Part shown: positions 11,300-23,218 of the stretch, piece after piece
How the letters are laid out: each line of letters opens with the position of its first letter
How positions within the stretch are numbered: position 1 is the stretch's first letter
Source of the DNA: Gloeopeniophorella convolvens
Taxonomy: Eukaryota; Basidiomycota; Agaricomycetes; Russulales
Direction: 5' to 3'
Length of the DNA stretch: 45,065 bases
Assembly (NCBI GenBank): GCA_022496205.1
Contig: WTXD01000115.1
Span: forward strand, 1-45,065
The notes under the pieces: model-generated
Databases searched by the model: none
Seen by the model: the letters and a program-made list of their open reading frames with translations, nothing else
Told to the model about the DNA's origin: nothing
Program-made: the position numbers and the translations under genes

Positions 11300-13020
11300 G
11301 TTCAGTTTTCCAGCTTTCAACGACACCTGAGCGTGACCACTGCAATGCCTACACGCGTCGCTTCAGGCACGCCACGAGGTTTTGGTGTTGAAAGTGTCTG
11401 TGCAAGACTTCTTCAGATGTCTGATGATGAGGTGACTCGGGCAGTGTATCGCCTCGTGCCTCAGCCTCCCCCATGTGGCTAGGGGACATTCACCCCTTCT
11501 CTAGTCACTGTGTCCGCTGCAGGAGAAACACCTTACATGCGCGACTCTAGAGTCTTACATGGGGCTGGGATGTTTATGTCGAATTTCGTCGCTAACTTGT
11601 TTTCAAGATCCGTTGTGCTTTCAAGGACCGCTAGTGAGCAGGAACAAGGTCATGTTGCTTTAGCCTTGAGCTTCCCTGCAGATAGAGGGCCAACGTTAGG
11701 CATAGTCCCGACACGGTCATAATGGAAGGTCTGACCCGATCCGACGGCGTGTAATGATAACTATCCGGTGGAGGCAGCGCAGGCAAATCCTCACCACTTG
11801 GGGGCATCTAGAAGCGGTGATGTATTCCATATGATCGAAGTATAGACCTCTGCGTCCAGGTTCGTAGACACGACCATTCAATTACGTTGATCCCTGGGCA
11901 AAACAAGCGCGAGTCAGATTCACAGGAAGAGCCATCCCCGGCGGGGACAACGACACGAGCCTCGCCACAACTTGAAGCATCACGCTTACTACACGTGGTG
12001 CACTGGTGGTCTTCGGGCGGGCTCCCGTGTCGGGGTCCAGACTCCCGGCCCCACGACAATCCCGTCCGCATATGGTGGCAGAGGTGGCAGTGACATTGGA
12101 AATAATAAGGGAAAATCCTCACATAGTAAATATGCACGGGCTCCGTTGTGAGGTATTCACATCGGCGTCATACACCGGAGAATCACAAGCAGGAAGCAGG
12201 GATCGAGTAGAAGGATCCTCGCCAATATTCGCTAGAGAAGATCGCGCTACACACTTTCGTAGCAGCAGCAGAATCTGCTGAGAGAAGTTGGAGGTCGGTC
12301 TCGCCGTGATGATTCGACGATGCTTCTCGCAAGCACTGCCCGAGGGCCGGGGACTCGGAAGCGTTCGCCATAAGCGCTCGGGCGCTCAGGCCGGCGGCTG
12401 TTGGACCCTGTTGGGTCTTGTTGGATCGAACTGCCTTCGGTGAGCTGTGGCGTGTCCAGAGCGGGTTCATGGATAGTATCACATATTCCAGAACGTACGA
12501 TGTTTTTAGATGGGCAGTTGATATTGCCTCGTTTGAGCTAAGATGCGCTGATCATGGCAAGATATGCGCGTGAGGGAGTGATATAGCCGGGAATTGTCCG
12601 CCGGGCGTGTTCAATGTACAACTCCACGGATTACACAGGCTATCGCATTGCAGCTCAAGCAGGACCCATAGAGAGAAGGATATAGCAGTACCGCAGCGAC
12701 GCACAAAAAATACTTGCAAAATTGATGCATGTGAAAGATCCAGACGGCGCAACCCTGTGCCCAATTGCCGGCGCTGTGCAGCGCAAGGTCGACCCAAGGA
12801 AGGCCAAGGATGTCAAACATCCCCTCCGAGCTCGGGTAGATGAGCCACCGGCCGCGCTGGCGGGTGCTGGGATTAAAAGAGCACGATCAGCATCCTGGGC
12901 ATATCCGCTCTCAACTTGACCCAACGCACATTCCAGAGCTACCAAACTTCAACCCTGTACCGAAACAGGCTGCTCAACTCGTACTTCGAAGGAATAAAAT
13001 GACTGGGGCAAACGCACATA
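11300..13020. other. Upstream flank of copy 2, no gene seen
   Basis: Only short frames without domains. The part around 11.70-12.45 kb matches 17.68-18.29 kb in order: GGTCTGACCCGAT at about 11729 and 17690, a CGACC(A/T)TTC-led stretch at about 11871 and 17831, and TGTTGGGTCTTGTTGG at about 12408 and 18247. It is therefore the other flank of the duplicated segment. I see no gene between 12.45 and 13.02 kb. Confidence 0.55.
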
Positions 13021-13023
13021 TCT

Positions 13024-13830
13024 TTAGCTGCCAACTGCAGGTCGCGCTCGAATGTCGTCGACCTCATCGACCTGACGACGGCCGTTCAGTATGTCTGCGG
13101 CAACGCGGCCCGGCGGCGGAGGAACAGTCATCACGGTCTCGCCGAGGGAGCCCCAGTGCGGGGTATGCAGTGCATCGTGCCCAACAGGTCTGTGGTCTTT
13201 CAGCACCGCGCACTAGTTAATGATGCTCGATAAAGACTCACACGTGAGGTGGGCGACGGGTCCCGTACCACGTAGACGCTGCACGAGCCGCGCACAAAGA
13301 CCTTTGGCAGACGTCCATCCGGGCGGGCGAACACAATATCGATGCCTTTGCTTGCGAGCTTCCCTCGTCTGTACCTAGAGCAATCATTCAATTACTTGGA
13401 ATCAAAACCGTGCCACGCAGAGTTGGCGCGCTGCATAGCACGCACCCACCGACAAGTGCGCTGAAGCGGCCCGGCTCTACAACGTGCAAGCGACGCACGA
13501 TTATGGCATGAGTCGCCTCAACGTCCTTTAGCAAGACTCTACGTGCTCGCACGGGCGTCAGCGTGCGTGTTCGGCGCAGGAACGAATCAATGATACGCAC
13601 GTTTGCATGAGTCCGCCGCGCAAGCGTAACGCAACACGGACATCCATTCAGCTCCTGTTGTCATCCTCATGCTGCTGCCGTTGCACTCCCGGCGTCTCTG
13701 GAGCGTCAACTTCGTGGAAAGCCTCGAGGTCGCGCAAGGAACGCAGTCCGCGCGCGTATAGGTTGCGCGTAGTAGCTCGCCCGATTCCATAGCGTCAGAC
13801 AGCAGAACGCTTCGACTGCTTCGTCTCCTC
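13024..13830 (-). pseudogene. Unknown gene or gene remnant, three-exon 3' part
   Basis: I do not recognise this protein. The three last exons (about 13600-13446, 13374-13244 and 13196-13024) join in consistent phases 2 and 1 with GT-AG introns (donors GTGCGT and GTGTGA). They encode a basic protein containing RRTRTLTPVRARRVLLKDVE, a stretch GIDIVFARPDGRLPKVFVRG, and a Pro-rich MTVPPPPGRV near the end. Further upstream a coding-like frame (RGLRSLRDLEAFHEVDAP) ends in a TGA, and a one-base frameshift lies near 13605, so the 5' end seems broken or is wrongly resolved. It sits between duplicated segments. The phase agreement supports real coding descent; that it is now a pseudogene is an inference. 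Confidence 0.4.
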
Positions 13831-13834
13831 TACC

Positions 13835-15158
13835 AGGGTCGGAAATTAGATCACATCGTGTTAACGCACGGAGGCAACGGGTGCTCACCGGCTCCGCTGG
13901 GTGGCCATGAGAGATACATTCGTCGATCTGACGGCGATCAGCATCATTGCGAGTGCGAAAATGAATAGCGTACTATGCTAGATAGCTTGGCGCCTACGTA
14001 GGACAGCTTCTGCACTTCGCTGCGCTCCCGCGGGTTGCTGGGGACTGTCGGACGACGTTGCAATCGGGTCTCTCAAATATGGAAATCAGAGATGGCGGGC
14101 AGCGAGGGAAAGATGTTCCTCACAACAATTAGAGCGCACTGCACTCGCTTCCTTCCAGTACCCGGCTGCACTTTGAGATGTCCAACCCTGAGCATAACGC
14201 CTGATTGGCGCATACAAGAAGCGGTGCTCTTCTCTGGCGAGCTGATTCCTGCCGTCGCCTCATCTATTCGGTCGAATCCGTTGATATTGGGTAGCTCGGA
14301 ATGGTTGCGATGAAGAGACTGCTTTTGTAAGGGACAGGATTAGACTTGCGTTTGACGTGTCTTGGAATGTTATAGGACCCGGGCTTGATTGGTGAGGTGC
14401 TGAGAATGGACATGCCTGGGGTTATCCACGGGAAGTGCTGTATTTCTAGGGAGTCAACAGACGCGTTCGGACGAAAGGTATGGTTGTTGCAAACCGTCCG
14501 TGCTGGCGATGTCGAGTGTGAAGACGAAGTTGTTCGTACGAGCCGGACCGGCATCCGCACCGTGAGCTCCCGGTTCGTTGTCACCCGGCTCGCCCACTGG
14601 CCTTGCAGCTTGCAGGGCCAAGTCGCCCTAGGTCGCCCTCCGCCATAAGAGGCCACAAGGTGGTGGAAGATCCTCGGCTTTTACAGAGTTCAGCAGCCGT
14701 CCCCTGCAGATCAAGATTTATTGCATGCACACGGCCGATGGCGTGCTACTTACACATTCAAGTCGGAGTTTTTCACACCAGCTAATCGATGTTCATATCT
14801 GTCTTCACAGCTTCACCCATCCAGCGAGTCGCTTTCCTACCGAGCACGGACGGCGTTTGTTGCAGCCCCAGGACGGATGGTGAGAGAATGGCGTGAGGAG
14901 CAGGAAAATGAAGTGCGTAACCACATATCCATTGGGAACTGACTGAGAGATGAGCAGAATCTGGTGCAGAGCGGTCAGACGCGCACAAACGAGGCGGACC
15001 AGAGACAAAGTCGTACATGAGGATCCAAAGGCATCGATTCCACAGGTCTTCTATCCTCAAGCGATAGGGCTGTCGATAGCTATAAAAAGGCTACAAAAAC
15101 AAGATTCGCGATACCAATGCCCCGCAGCTGCGACGTGGTCTCGATTGGAGGAGCCAGG
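13835..15158. other. 3' flank of zinc-finger copy 3, duplicated from the copy 2 flank
   Basis: No supported gene. It aligns in order with 7.95-9.2 kb through short shared blocks with many indels, showing an old duplication rather than a recent one. Confidence 0.55.
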
Positions 15159-17066
15159 TCAGGCAGCGCCGCGCGGCTCCGTTACGTTCCCCCACTTCGA
15201 GCTGTCTGGAACCTCCTCTCTCATCCTCTTCGCCCAGCCCCCACCTCTGATGGGCTCTCCGGTCTTTACCCACTCGTCGAACTGGACGGCCCCGCTACGG
15301 GCGGCAGGGCTTGTTGTGTATCTGACGCTGGGGCCGATATTATAGGTGAAGCTTGTTGCTGGGCTAGCGGGACCATCACTTGGTCACTGGACCGCAGGAG
15401 CTGCGGAGCTAATGCGGGCTCGTCATGCTGCACTGAGGACTGCAGCGCGAGCGCCCTTGTTGAACTTCTCCAACACGTCAAGGGCGGTGTCGATCTTCTC
15501 GTCAGTTTGCGGTGTCCACGAGGCGCGGCAAGACTCCTTGACATGGCGCTTATACGAATCCTGCCACTGGTTGAAGGATATGCCGGGACAAAGCCTGCAG
15601 CGAATGACCTTGACCTCCCTGCGATTGATTAGCTCCTGCGGGGCGTCAAGGAGCGCCAGGTGCCTCTTGCTCAGTCTCTTCGGCATCTTGTCCACTTCCT
15701 TGTCCCCACCGTCTGGCCCTGCCTCCTCGGGCGCCTTTTCTCCCCTCTCGACCTGAGCCGGCGCTTTACCTGCACAAGTCCCCGCCAAACCCCGCGAGCC
15801 TTCCGGCCCTGACGAGGATTGACGGAAAACTCCTTGCATGGCTGTGGCAGCGAGCCTCTCCGCTCCGCTGCCTACTGCCTCGGATATCTCGTTGGTCACT
15901 GTGAGGGTCCTGGTGGTGGATGTTTGGTTGATCCTCCCCCTGAATCCTCCTGCTGTTGTTTGAGACTCCATCGTGTTGGGCTTCTGGGTCTTCCCTAGGC
16001 CGCTCGCGGAGAACCTCCTGAGATGTGGGCCGTTCGCCATGCCTTGAAAACGTGGCGAAGGGGGCCTCCTGGAGCTGTTCTTTCCAGTCAGCTCTGGGAG
16101 AGGCCTTTGGAAGGACCGGATGTCCGAGCGACCTGGGGTTCTATTGTGAGAAAGTGCCACCGCACGAGAGTCCAATGCAAGAAGAGGCTTCTACTCACGG
16201 GTCGGATATCCTCATTGACGCATCGGGAGAGATCGTCAAACAGATCACGGAGTTCTTGGGTGTACCAGGCACCACCATCAGGTAAAAGCCACGAAGGTCG
16301 GATGCGAGTCGTTTCGTCGGCCCGCGCAAACGAGGGAGTTCGATGGGTGCAGGCGCGGGCGCAGAAGGAACGGTATAAGCAGGGTCCCGCGGCGAGTAAT
16401 GTTGAGCGGAGATCGTCAGCGTAGGTGCCACCTCTTGTACTTCGTTTGATAACTGGGTCGACTCGCAAAGCTGATAGTCGTGCACAGGCGCGACTACCTG
16501 GTCAGTGCCATTGACGTGCGGCAGGACAGAAAAATCGAAGCCTGAAGCTACTTTTCGCAGACTCAGCGTAAGAACAGGTTCTAAGGGTGTAGGAACTTAC
16601 CTTGCGGGACGGCGGTGGAGGTGTATGGGACCTGTGGCACGGTAAGCATGTGTGTTCTTGCTTAAGACGATCGTACTCACAGGTGGAGTGGCATCGCCAT
16701 CACGGTTCGCAGGAGTGTCGCAAAAGCCAGGGAAATTGAACGCGAGAGCGGATTGGTTGTTTGTGGAGAAGTCGTAGCTTGCGACATCAGAAGGACCAGG
16801 GAAACTACCAGGATAACCGATGTTCGTCGACTCGGGACCCTATGGTATCATTCCATGAGCGGTTCTCTGTGGCATCGTGCCCACTGGGTACTCACAGTTA
16901 AGTCAGAGAAGAGAGGCTTAGCAAGAGACCGGTGACCACCCAGAGGGACAAGAGACGGATGATTACCCAGAGGGAGCAGAGTAGCATTGTGCTCGAACTC
17001 AACCTCGACGGGCTCCATGCGTCCAGACTCGCGATACTCGCCGGAAGCAAGGGAATGGTTGATCAA
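15159..17066 (-). pseudogene. Twin zinc-finger protein, copy 3, damaged
   Basis: Close relative of copy 2. Segments matching every copy 2 exon are present, from the EFEHNATLLPLG region (about 16.97 kb) to the last exon ending at 15159. The initiator matching copy 2 is missing; the first in-frame ATG is MEPVEV near 17017. One base is lost near 16320 and two near 16212 relative to copy 2. The last exon lacks about 59 bp near 15970, so the downstream frame differs from copy 2 unless a different donor, 4 bp further on, is used. Finger B is deleted: finger A's KRH runs directly into the helix that follows finger B in copy 2. The tail (WVKTGEPIRGGGWAKRM) is separated from it by about 140 bp containing stops. 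It could still encode a shortened protein by altered splicing, but decay is more likely. Confidence 0.65.
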
Positions 17067-17230
17067 AGTCGCGAGAGGGGTCGAACCAGGGGAACGTCTA
17101 GTGAATGAGTGGCTGCGAGCAGTTCATCGGGGAGGAATCGGTTCTGATTGTAGAGGGGGGGAGACAGTTGCGCGAGGTTCGGGATGAGAATACTGAGCAG
17201 GATCCGGAGCAAGACAGCGACACACTCATA

Positions 17231-17241
17231 TGCATTTATTG
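17231..17241 (-). promoter_or_regulatory. TATA-like box of zinc-finger copy 3
   Basis: CAATAAATGCA on the minus strand, in the same position relative to the first exon as CCAATAAATAGG of copy 2. Confidence 0.35.
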
Positions 17242-17259
17242 ACTCTCCGCACACCCAAA

Positions 17260-18760
17260 CAGGCTTCTTTTCTTTCGATCCACGGCGACTGTGACTCGAG
17301 ATGCGACGGTGGCATGTGCCCTTTCAGGAAATCCAAAGATCTATTGTTTAAGGTGCCTGCGCAGGACCCATTCAAACGTCTGCCAGGAGGACGAGAGCGT
17401 CACATCGCCTCGTATTCTACATCAGTGACAGGAGCAGTTCATTGTTAGTAATGGTACTCGGTGCCACAGAGAGGGCAGTCTTGAGCGCACGACTCCTTAA
17501 GAGATCACACGACATGGTATCGAATGTAGCGTACCGCTAATCTATACTCGGGATGCGTTGTATCATCAAGAACCGCAACGGGAAGCAAACAAGGTCGCGG
17601 CGTATGGCCCTGTGTACTCCCGCCGAAAGTTAAGGTCCAACCACAAACCAAGACGGGCTAAGCCTGGAGCTGAAACGTACGCGATGAGAGGTCTGACCCG
17701 ATGCCATCCACCGGACAGGTGAGAATGGTGCAGGCCAGTCATTCAATGCTACTCCGTAGGCGTTCGGGAAAAGACGGTGGTATATTGCTTCAGGATGCAT
17801 ACCCCTATCTACGCCCCCACCGCGTCCGCGAACTTGACCTTTCGATAAAGTCGTTCCTGTGCAAGCTAAGCGTGCGTCGGATTCAATAGCAAGGGGGGCC
17901 AGGGACCATGCCCCTAGCGCAAGCACCACGCTTGCGATGTGTGGTTGTTTTTGGGTGGGCATCCCTTCTTACCTCGACGGGCGACACCATCCGGTCTTGA
18001 GTCACAGAAATACTCACAGTTCCGTCTTCAGTGGAGTTCCGAAAGCCAGATACAGTGGTCGCGACCATTCAGCTGAGTCTGGCTGAGTGTGTTTTGGGGA
18101 TCCTGGTCAGTCTCGACGTGATGATTGTAGCCGCTGGAGAGTAGCTGGCTACGCGACTGCGAGCATCCACAAGCCGCACCCGGGGGCCGGCGGAGCCCGG
18201 AGGGCCCGGGAAATCGGGAGGACCGCCGGATCTGAGTTTGAACTCTCTGCGGTGTTGGGTCTTGTTGGGTCTTGTTGGGCGCACGGTTGATTCCATCACG
18301 AACCCGCCACCCGGATTCTATGAGATCTTAAGGTACCGAAATCGGTCGCAACCTCCCAAAATCAGATAAAACCCGGTTGCAACCACCGGAATAGCCACAA
18401 CAAGGGAATTCGGGTTGCGGCTACGTGGCTACATTTGAGTAGCAGTTGCTATTAACCAAAATTGAGTTTTAACCCGATCCCATGCAGTCCCCAACAGGGC
18501 TGCAAGTGGACCACGATCAATTCACAAAACTGCAACAATCCTTGCAGACCTTTGTGCTGCTGTCGGGGGACACCAATAAATCGCACATATCACATATAAT
18601 GCATCACTAAATAGTGGCATTCCCAGACGTAGAATACATTTGCCTTGTATAGTAAAGGAAGTATATAAACCACCCTGCCACGATACCCCACAGCGACATG
18701 CACACACGTCCACCACCTTCCACACCATTCTGATGCCAATAACGGTGATTGTTGATGACG
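17260..18760. other. Upstream flank of copy 3 and adjoining non-coding DNA
   Basis: From 17.68 to 18.29 kb it matches 11.7-12.45 kb. A short tandem repeat of TTGTTGGGTC lies at about 18248-18278. Beyond 18.3 kb the DNA is richer in A/T, with several GGTTGCAAC-like motifs. A TATA-like GTATATAAACC lies at about 18660 (+) with no clear gene after it. Confidence 0.45.
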
Positions 18761-18765
18761 GCGAT

Positions 18766-19263
18766 TCAGCATGAAGCAGTAAAGACCCGAGTGGAAGCGG
18801 CGTGGGCCAGAACCCGGTAGCAAGAGGTACTATGAAGCATCCATAGGGCCCCTTGCGGCTGCCGACTAGTCAAGCGACCACCACAGATGCCAGTTGCTAG
18901 GTCTCCAACTCCAGGTATCTGGCCTTGCTGCACACTGTCTAGGAGCACGGCCGCGGCAGACTCGTTGTTCACCAAGAGCGCGCCGATGAACATCTCGCTG
19001 AACCAGACCGCCCCGAAGGAGGACAGGAGCATCAGAAGTGGCGCAGCGTTCGTCAGATCACGTAGCGTCCTGGGGTGCCCCGCGAGCGGCGTGCTGCCTT
19101 GCAAGGTGAGCACCGAGGTGGTCGAGTGTAGGAGATCCACAGACGAGTGACTTGAAAGGGAAGTCCGACATAGTCCCAAAGCGAGCAAGGTCAACCCTGG
19201 GATGCAACGAGAGCCAGCCAGTGGAGGCGACGAGCTAGACAACCGAGTTGAAAGTGAGCACAC
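18766..19263 (-). CDS. Possible small hydrophobic protein, uncertain
   Basis: A 165-codon open frame with a long hydrophobic centre (APLLMLLSSFGAVWFSEMFI) that could be a membrane segment. I do not recognise it and find no splice-linked neighbour exons. The reverse frame is also open for part of its length, so this may be chance. No operon or promoter context helps decide. Confidence 0.2.
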   Translation of the reverse strand: MCSLSTRLSSSSPPLAGSRCIPGLTLLALGLCRTSLSSHSSVDLLHSTTSVLTLQGSTPLAGHPRTLRDLTNAAPLLMLLSSFGAVWFSEMFIGALLVNNESAAAVLLDSVQQGQIPGVGDLATGICGGRLTSRQPQGALWMLHSTSCYRVLAHAASTRVFTASC

Positions 19264-19269
19264 CAGGCA

Positions 19270-20081
19270 GAGTCCGACTTGTGATCATGCGAGAAAAATA
19301 GATCAAGGTCAAAGACGGGAGTACCGCAAGGTCAAAGGAAGCCGGGGAGACGTGCTGAGAGGGAGAGCGATGCGAAGGGGAGCGACGCGGGGAAGAGAAA
19401 GGTGGCGAGATGTCGAAGATTTCGCGGCGGGCGCTGAAATCAGTTGTCCGGGATCAGCCGCCATCAATCCCACGGTGACAGATTTGGGCATTTTCGACTT
19501 GGCCAATTTGCTCGCCGGTGTCCGACCGGCGGTTCTCCGACGGAATCCTGTTGCAACCAAGTTGCAACTGATTGCAGATGATTCCAGCCCGGTTGTGATT
19601 CAGTGGGATATCGCGTGAAAGATCGAGACTGCTTAAAACCGGGTGAGGACTTGGTGCAATATTTCGCGGTCCCCCAATCCGTGAAATTATCGCCTGATTC
19701 CATCAAGTATTTCGGGTAAATCACAAGTTGACCACAACCCGTTCGAAACGGGACACAATTGGCTTGCAACTCGGGCTCGAATTGACAATCACCGGAGCTG
19801 GCCGGAACCACCGGAACCACCGAAAACCTCACACAATTTCCGCGCCGGGTTTGTGATGTCGCACTCTGCAGCCGTGCAAGTTCCCCACTGCTATAGAATA
19901 TCATATATCATGGCCAGAGCACCAGCTGCTCCATCCGATTAAGACATCTGTTAGAACACCCAACACTCTTCCATGCACGATGCGCAACTTCCCGGTTCCG
20001 CGAGCTTCCCCGATGTCACCCCTAGCGATTCGTTCAATAAACTCGGTGCGTGGAGACGACCCTTCCCCCTTCCTTCCGGCC
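19270..20081. other. No gene seen; GGTTGCAAC-type motifs
   Basis: Open frames here have no domain. The interval 19540-19860 carries several TTGCAAC, CAACCCG and ACCACCGGAA motifs that also occur at 18.34-18.45 kb, suggesting two pieces of one repeat family. I could not define ends or terminal repeats. Confidence 0.35.
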
Positions 20082-21489
20082 TCAAGCTTCAACGTCGCAA
20101 CCTCTGGCCCGATATCGGCGTGGGCTAGGAGCGATACTGCCGAAATCAGACTCCAACATGTGTTTGAAGGAGCCTCTGTTCAGGCTGTCCTTGCTGTCTT
20201 GATCTTCCGATCCGGGTGTTGAAGTTCCGCTATTGAAACGAATGGTGTCTAGGCACGGAACGCAGCTACCCGTGCCCATGATCATGGGCATTCTGATTCT
20301 TTTGGATGGGAAAACTGTTTTGTCTAAGGAATGGCCTTGATTGACTGGCAGGAGGATGATAATCGGATAGATTCCCTACAATGAATGATATGCCACGTGA
20401 GTACTACGAATTCAATTGGTGACCGACCACTGCTTACTGCTATCTGGGTATTCACAGGTGCGTATAGATCGCCAAGTGTTCCGTCGGGCACGCGAATCAG
20501 CACACACACGAGACCCGTGGCCTAGATCGAACCGCATCAAGGTGGGCTAGCCTCCATAAATCAACTGGGCTCACCAGCGACACGATGTACAGAGCACCGG
20601 ATTCGACCAGAAGTGCCAGGGCTTTTCCCGCCCTGGATGTCCGTTCGACAATATCAATGCCTGCTATCTCTTTTCTGCGCCTCCTGCAGGTGCGCGCATA
20701 AAGCTCTATGGGAGCGGCAGGAGGTGGTAGCACATACCACGCTTTCAACGCAACTGCGCTCGTTGCTAGGATGTTCGTCACGAGGGACAACACGAGGCCT
20801 CCTACTTGCCCCACATTGATTGCCTGAGTGAGGGGTTGTTGGCGCGGATCTGACGGGGAAACGACCGTCAAAGCGATCCTGATTGCTATCGTTGCTCCCA
20901 CCATGACTTGATATTAATAGATGAGCGCATTTCATATGCAGCGGAGCTTAGGGAAACGTACGTGACGTACACCCAAGGAAGAAGATGGACGCGACCAAGA
21001 GCTTTCTGTTATCGTCATTACAGAGCACCCATGCGCGCCAGACGACGACACCGTCCGTAAGAACGTACTGGAAGTGCCGGAAGACCCGGATATCAGCAAG
21101 CGTCACAGCATCTTAGGTATCGACACTGCTTCTGTCGACCACTCACATTGACGAGAACAAGAGCGCTGAACAAGGGCAGACAAATTGTTGTGGCCGATGT
21201 GGTGGGATCGATTGGGATTAGCCAGTTCGAGATGAGCTGAATCAGCCAGACCATGCATAGCGCGAAGTACAGCGTTGACAGGGTGAACATGGCGACGGTC
21301 ATTCCGAGTAGGAACTTTTTGACCTTGGTTCCTACGCCCTTTTGACTTGCGCAGCAAGCGTGTATCAAAGCTCAGTGTGCTGCGGTGGAAGTAGATGGTA
21401 AACTCGGACTCTACTCACACCATGAGGTAGGTTGAGTTGGGGAAGAGCGTTGCATAGACGCCTAGGATTGATGTCAATTCATCCAGCAT
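20082..21489 (-). CDS. Multi-pass (about 7-TM) membrane protein, 340 aa, seven exons
   Basis: Predicted integral membrane protein of a type expanded in Agaricomycetes, receptor-like in shape but of unknown function. Exons 21489-21419, 21345-21147, 21067-20971, 20906-20738, 20683-20575, 20521-20438 and 20375-20082 join in phases 2,0,1,2,0,0 with GT-AG introns of 53-79 nt. They total 341 codons including the stop, with no conflict. Hydrophobic segments include SILGVYATLFP, TVAMFTLSTLYFALCMVWLI, LPLFSALVLVNYVL, VASIFFLGFMVGATIAI, VGGLVLSLVTNILATSAVAL, ALYIVSLATGLVCVLI and IAGIYPIIIILLP. The motif TDGVVVWRAWVLC in the third exon is typical of this protein type. The C-terminal ~90 residues are soluble, rich in Ser/Asp/Glu, and probably cytoplasmic. 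The gene appears intact. Confidence 0.82.
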
Positions 21490-23218
21490 GTTGTGGGTTA
21501 GACTGCTAATAGACCGCAGCCGCTCTAGAGCTCACCGTAGCACAGGGATTGACATACGATGCTAATGACACGATATAATAGGACTATCCCGTGCTCATGC
21601 GTCACAGACGGTGAAAACATAGGGTACCCGCGGGCAGCGCGCCAGCAGAACTACTCGGGAAGGGCGAGAGGGAACGGCAATACCAGAATGGCCAAGGAGA
21701 CTGCCCATAGTATTTGAGACGATCGTCGCCCACTGAGAACGCGCGAGGAAATCCAGTTCCGAATTGCCCTGTAAGGGTAAATCAATCACCATTAATTCGG
21801 CATGAGATTGTGGGACACAGAAGCATGATCACGAACTCGGTGGTGCCGGACCCAATGCCGCAGCGGGAGGTAGTGCAGGTTCATGAAGGTGAACGGTCTG
21901 TGATGCTACGTACTTGGTCGGAACAGCTAAGACTTTAGCACCTGTAAGTTGATAGACCACAGCGCTCTCCACGCAGCCAGCTATACCCAACAGCCAGGAG
22001 TCCGAGGACACCAGACCTAGGTATCAGATGGTTCAGATTTTCAGATGTTGGAAGGCTGACATGGCAGCCGAACAGAGCGTGATTACCAACCTCACACTGT
22101 TACCTCAGTGACTGGATGTCTCTAGGACGCGAATATTCCTATACAAACCTGATCGGTGAGGGCGACCTAATGTTCAGATTGCCCGTAGAATTGTGCAGAT
22201 CAGACGCGAACATAAGTGATACCACATCATATCTACGTCGGAGATGAAGTTATTGAAAGCATGGACCGATCATTCTTGCTAGACAAACCAAAGTGGGACC
22301 AGCTAGCGATGAAAGCTACACAGATGGCTGGATCGCATCAATGATCTACGTCGGATCGAAGGGAGAAATCGGTAGATAACGCAATGAGCACCATGGCAAT
22401 AGCTTCTGGATTCTGTTGTTGCACGGCGGGCCACATGATCTGCACTGAAGCTTGAACGTAATGGTTTCCGATGTTACGCTCAGAAGCTTCGGTGCTTCGA
22501 AATGCAGGATCCAGCGCACAACGATGTCTGCCACAGGAGACGAAGAGACACCTAAAGGTCAAGCAACCATAGACATCATGATTCCACATGTCCTGGCAAG
22601 CGAACGTTGCTGAGGCATTCCGTTAAGTTGAAGAAAACGCGGACAAGTATTGCTCAAGCCTACAAAGGTGTCAGACGGTGAGCATCCCGTGTCCAGATGA
22701 CAGCCAACCTCGATGTCCATGTAAAAACGCAGATAAGCTCAGGGCTACCCACACGACCTACGCGAGACCCGCACAATTCCAATAGTGCTCGAGACACGCG
22801 AGGCGCAGCTGAGTAACGTGTCGAGCCTTCGTATGAGCTTGTCACACACTAACGGGACGGCACGGCATGGTCACGTCCCAGCCCGCGCGCCCTTATCGCA
22901 TCGCTGAAAAAAGATCAAGCTTCAGCCGCGGCAACGAGAGACACCGTGATGATTGACGCCACATACCAACCACGAAACGGAGGAGGAATGACCAGACATC
23001 ACGGAGATGGTAGGTATTGGGCGACGAGCACAGGATGCTTCTGCGAACGGAAACGTTGGATGCACCCCCCGATCGGTGGATGGACATGAGGTCCGGCGAA
23101 GCGTGTGCCGGAAGACACTCGACAGTATTTGGAAGATGGGGCTTCGTCCTCGTTCACACTGAAGCGTGCGGGCCATAGGCATGTTTAAAGTAAGGAAACG
23201 AGGCGGAAAGATGACAAA
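21490..23218. other. No supported gene
   Basis: Short frames only. A minus-strand frame at 21829-22011 and another at 21595-21792 look mildly protein-like, but I found no consistent splicing between them or to the neighbouring membrane-protein gene. Nothing recognisable lies at 22.1-23.2 kb. Confidence 0.4.

Noticed and set aside
20274..20289. 16-bp perfect palindrome GCCCATGATCATGGGC
   Set aside because: It lies inside the last exon of the membrane-protein gene and encodes MPMIMG; probably a chance result of codons.
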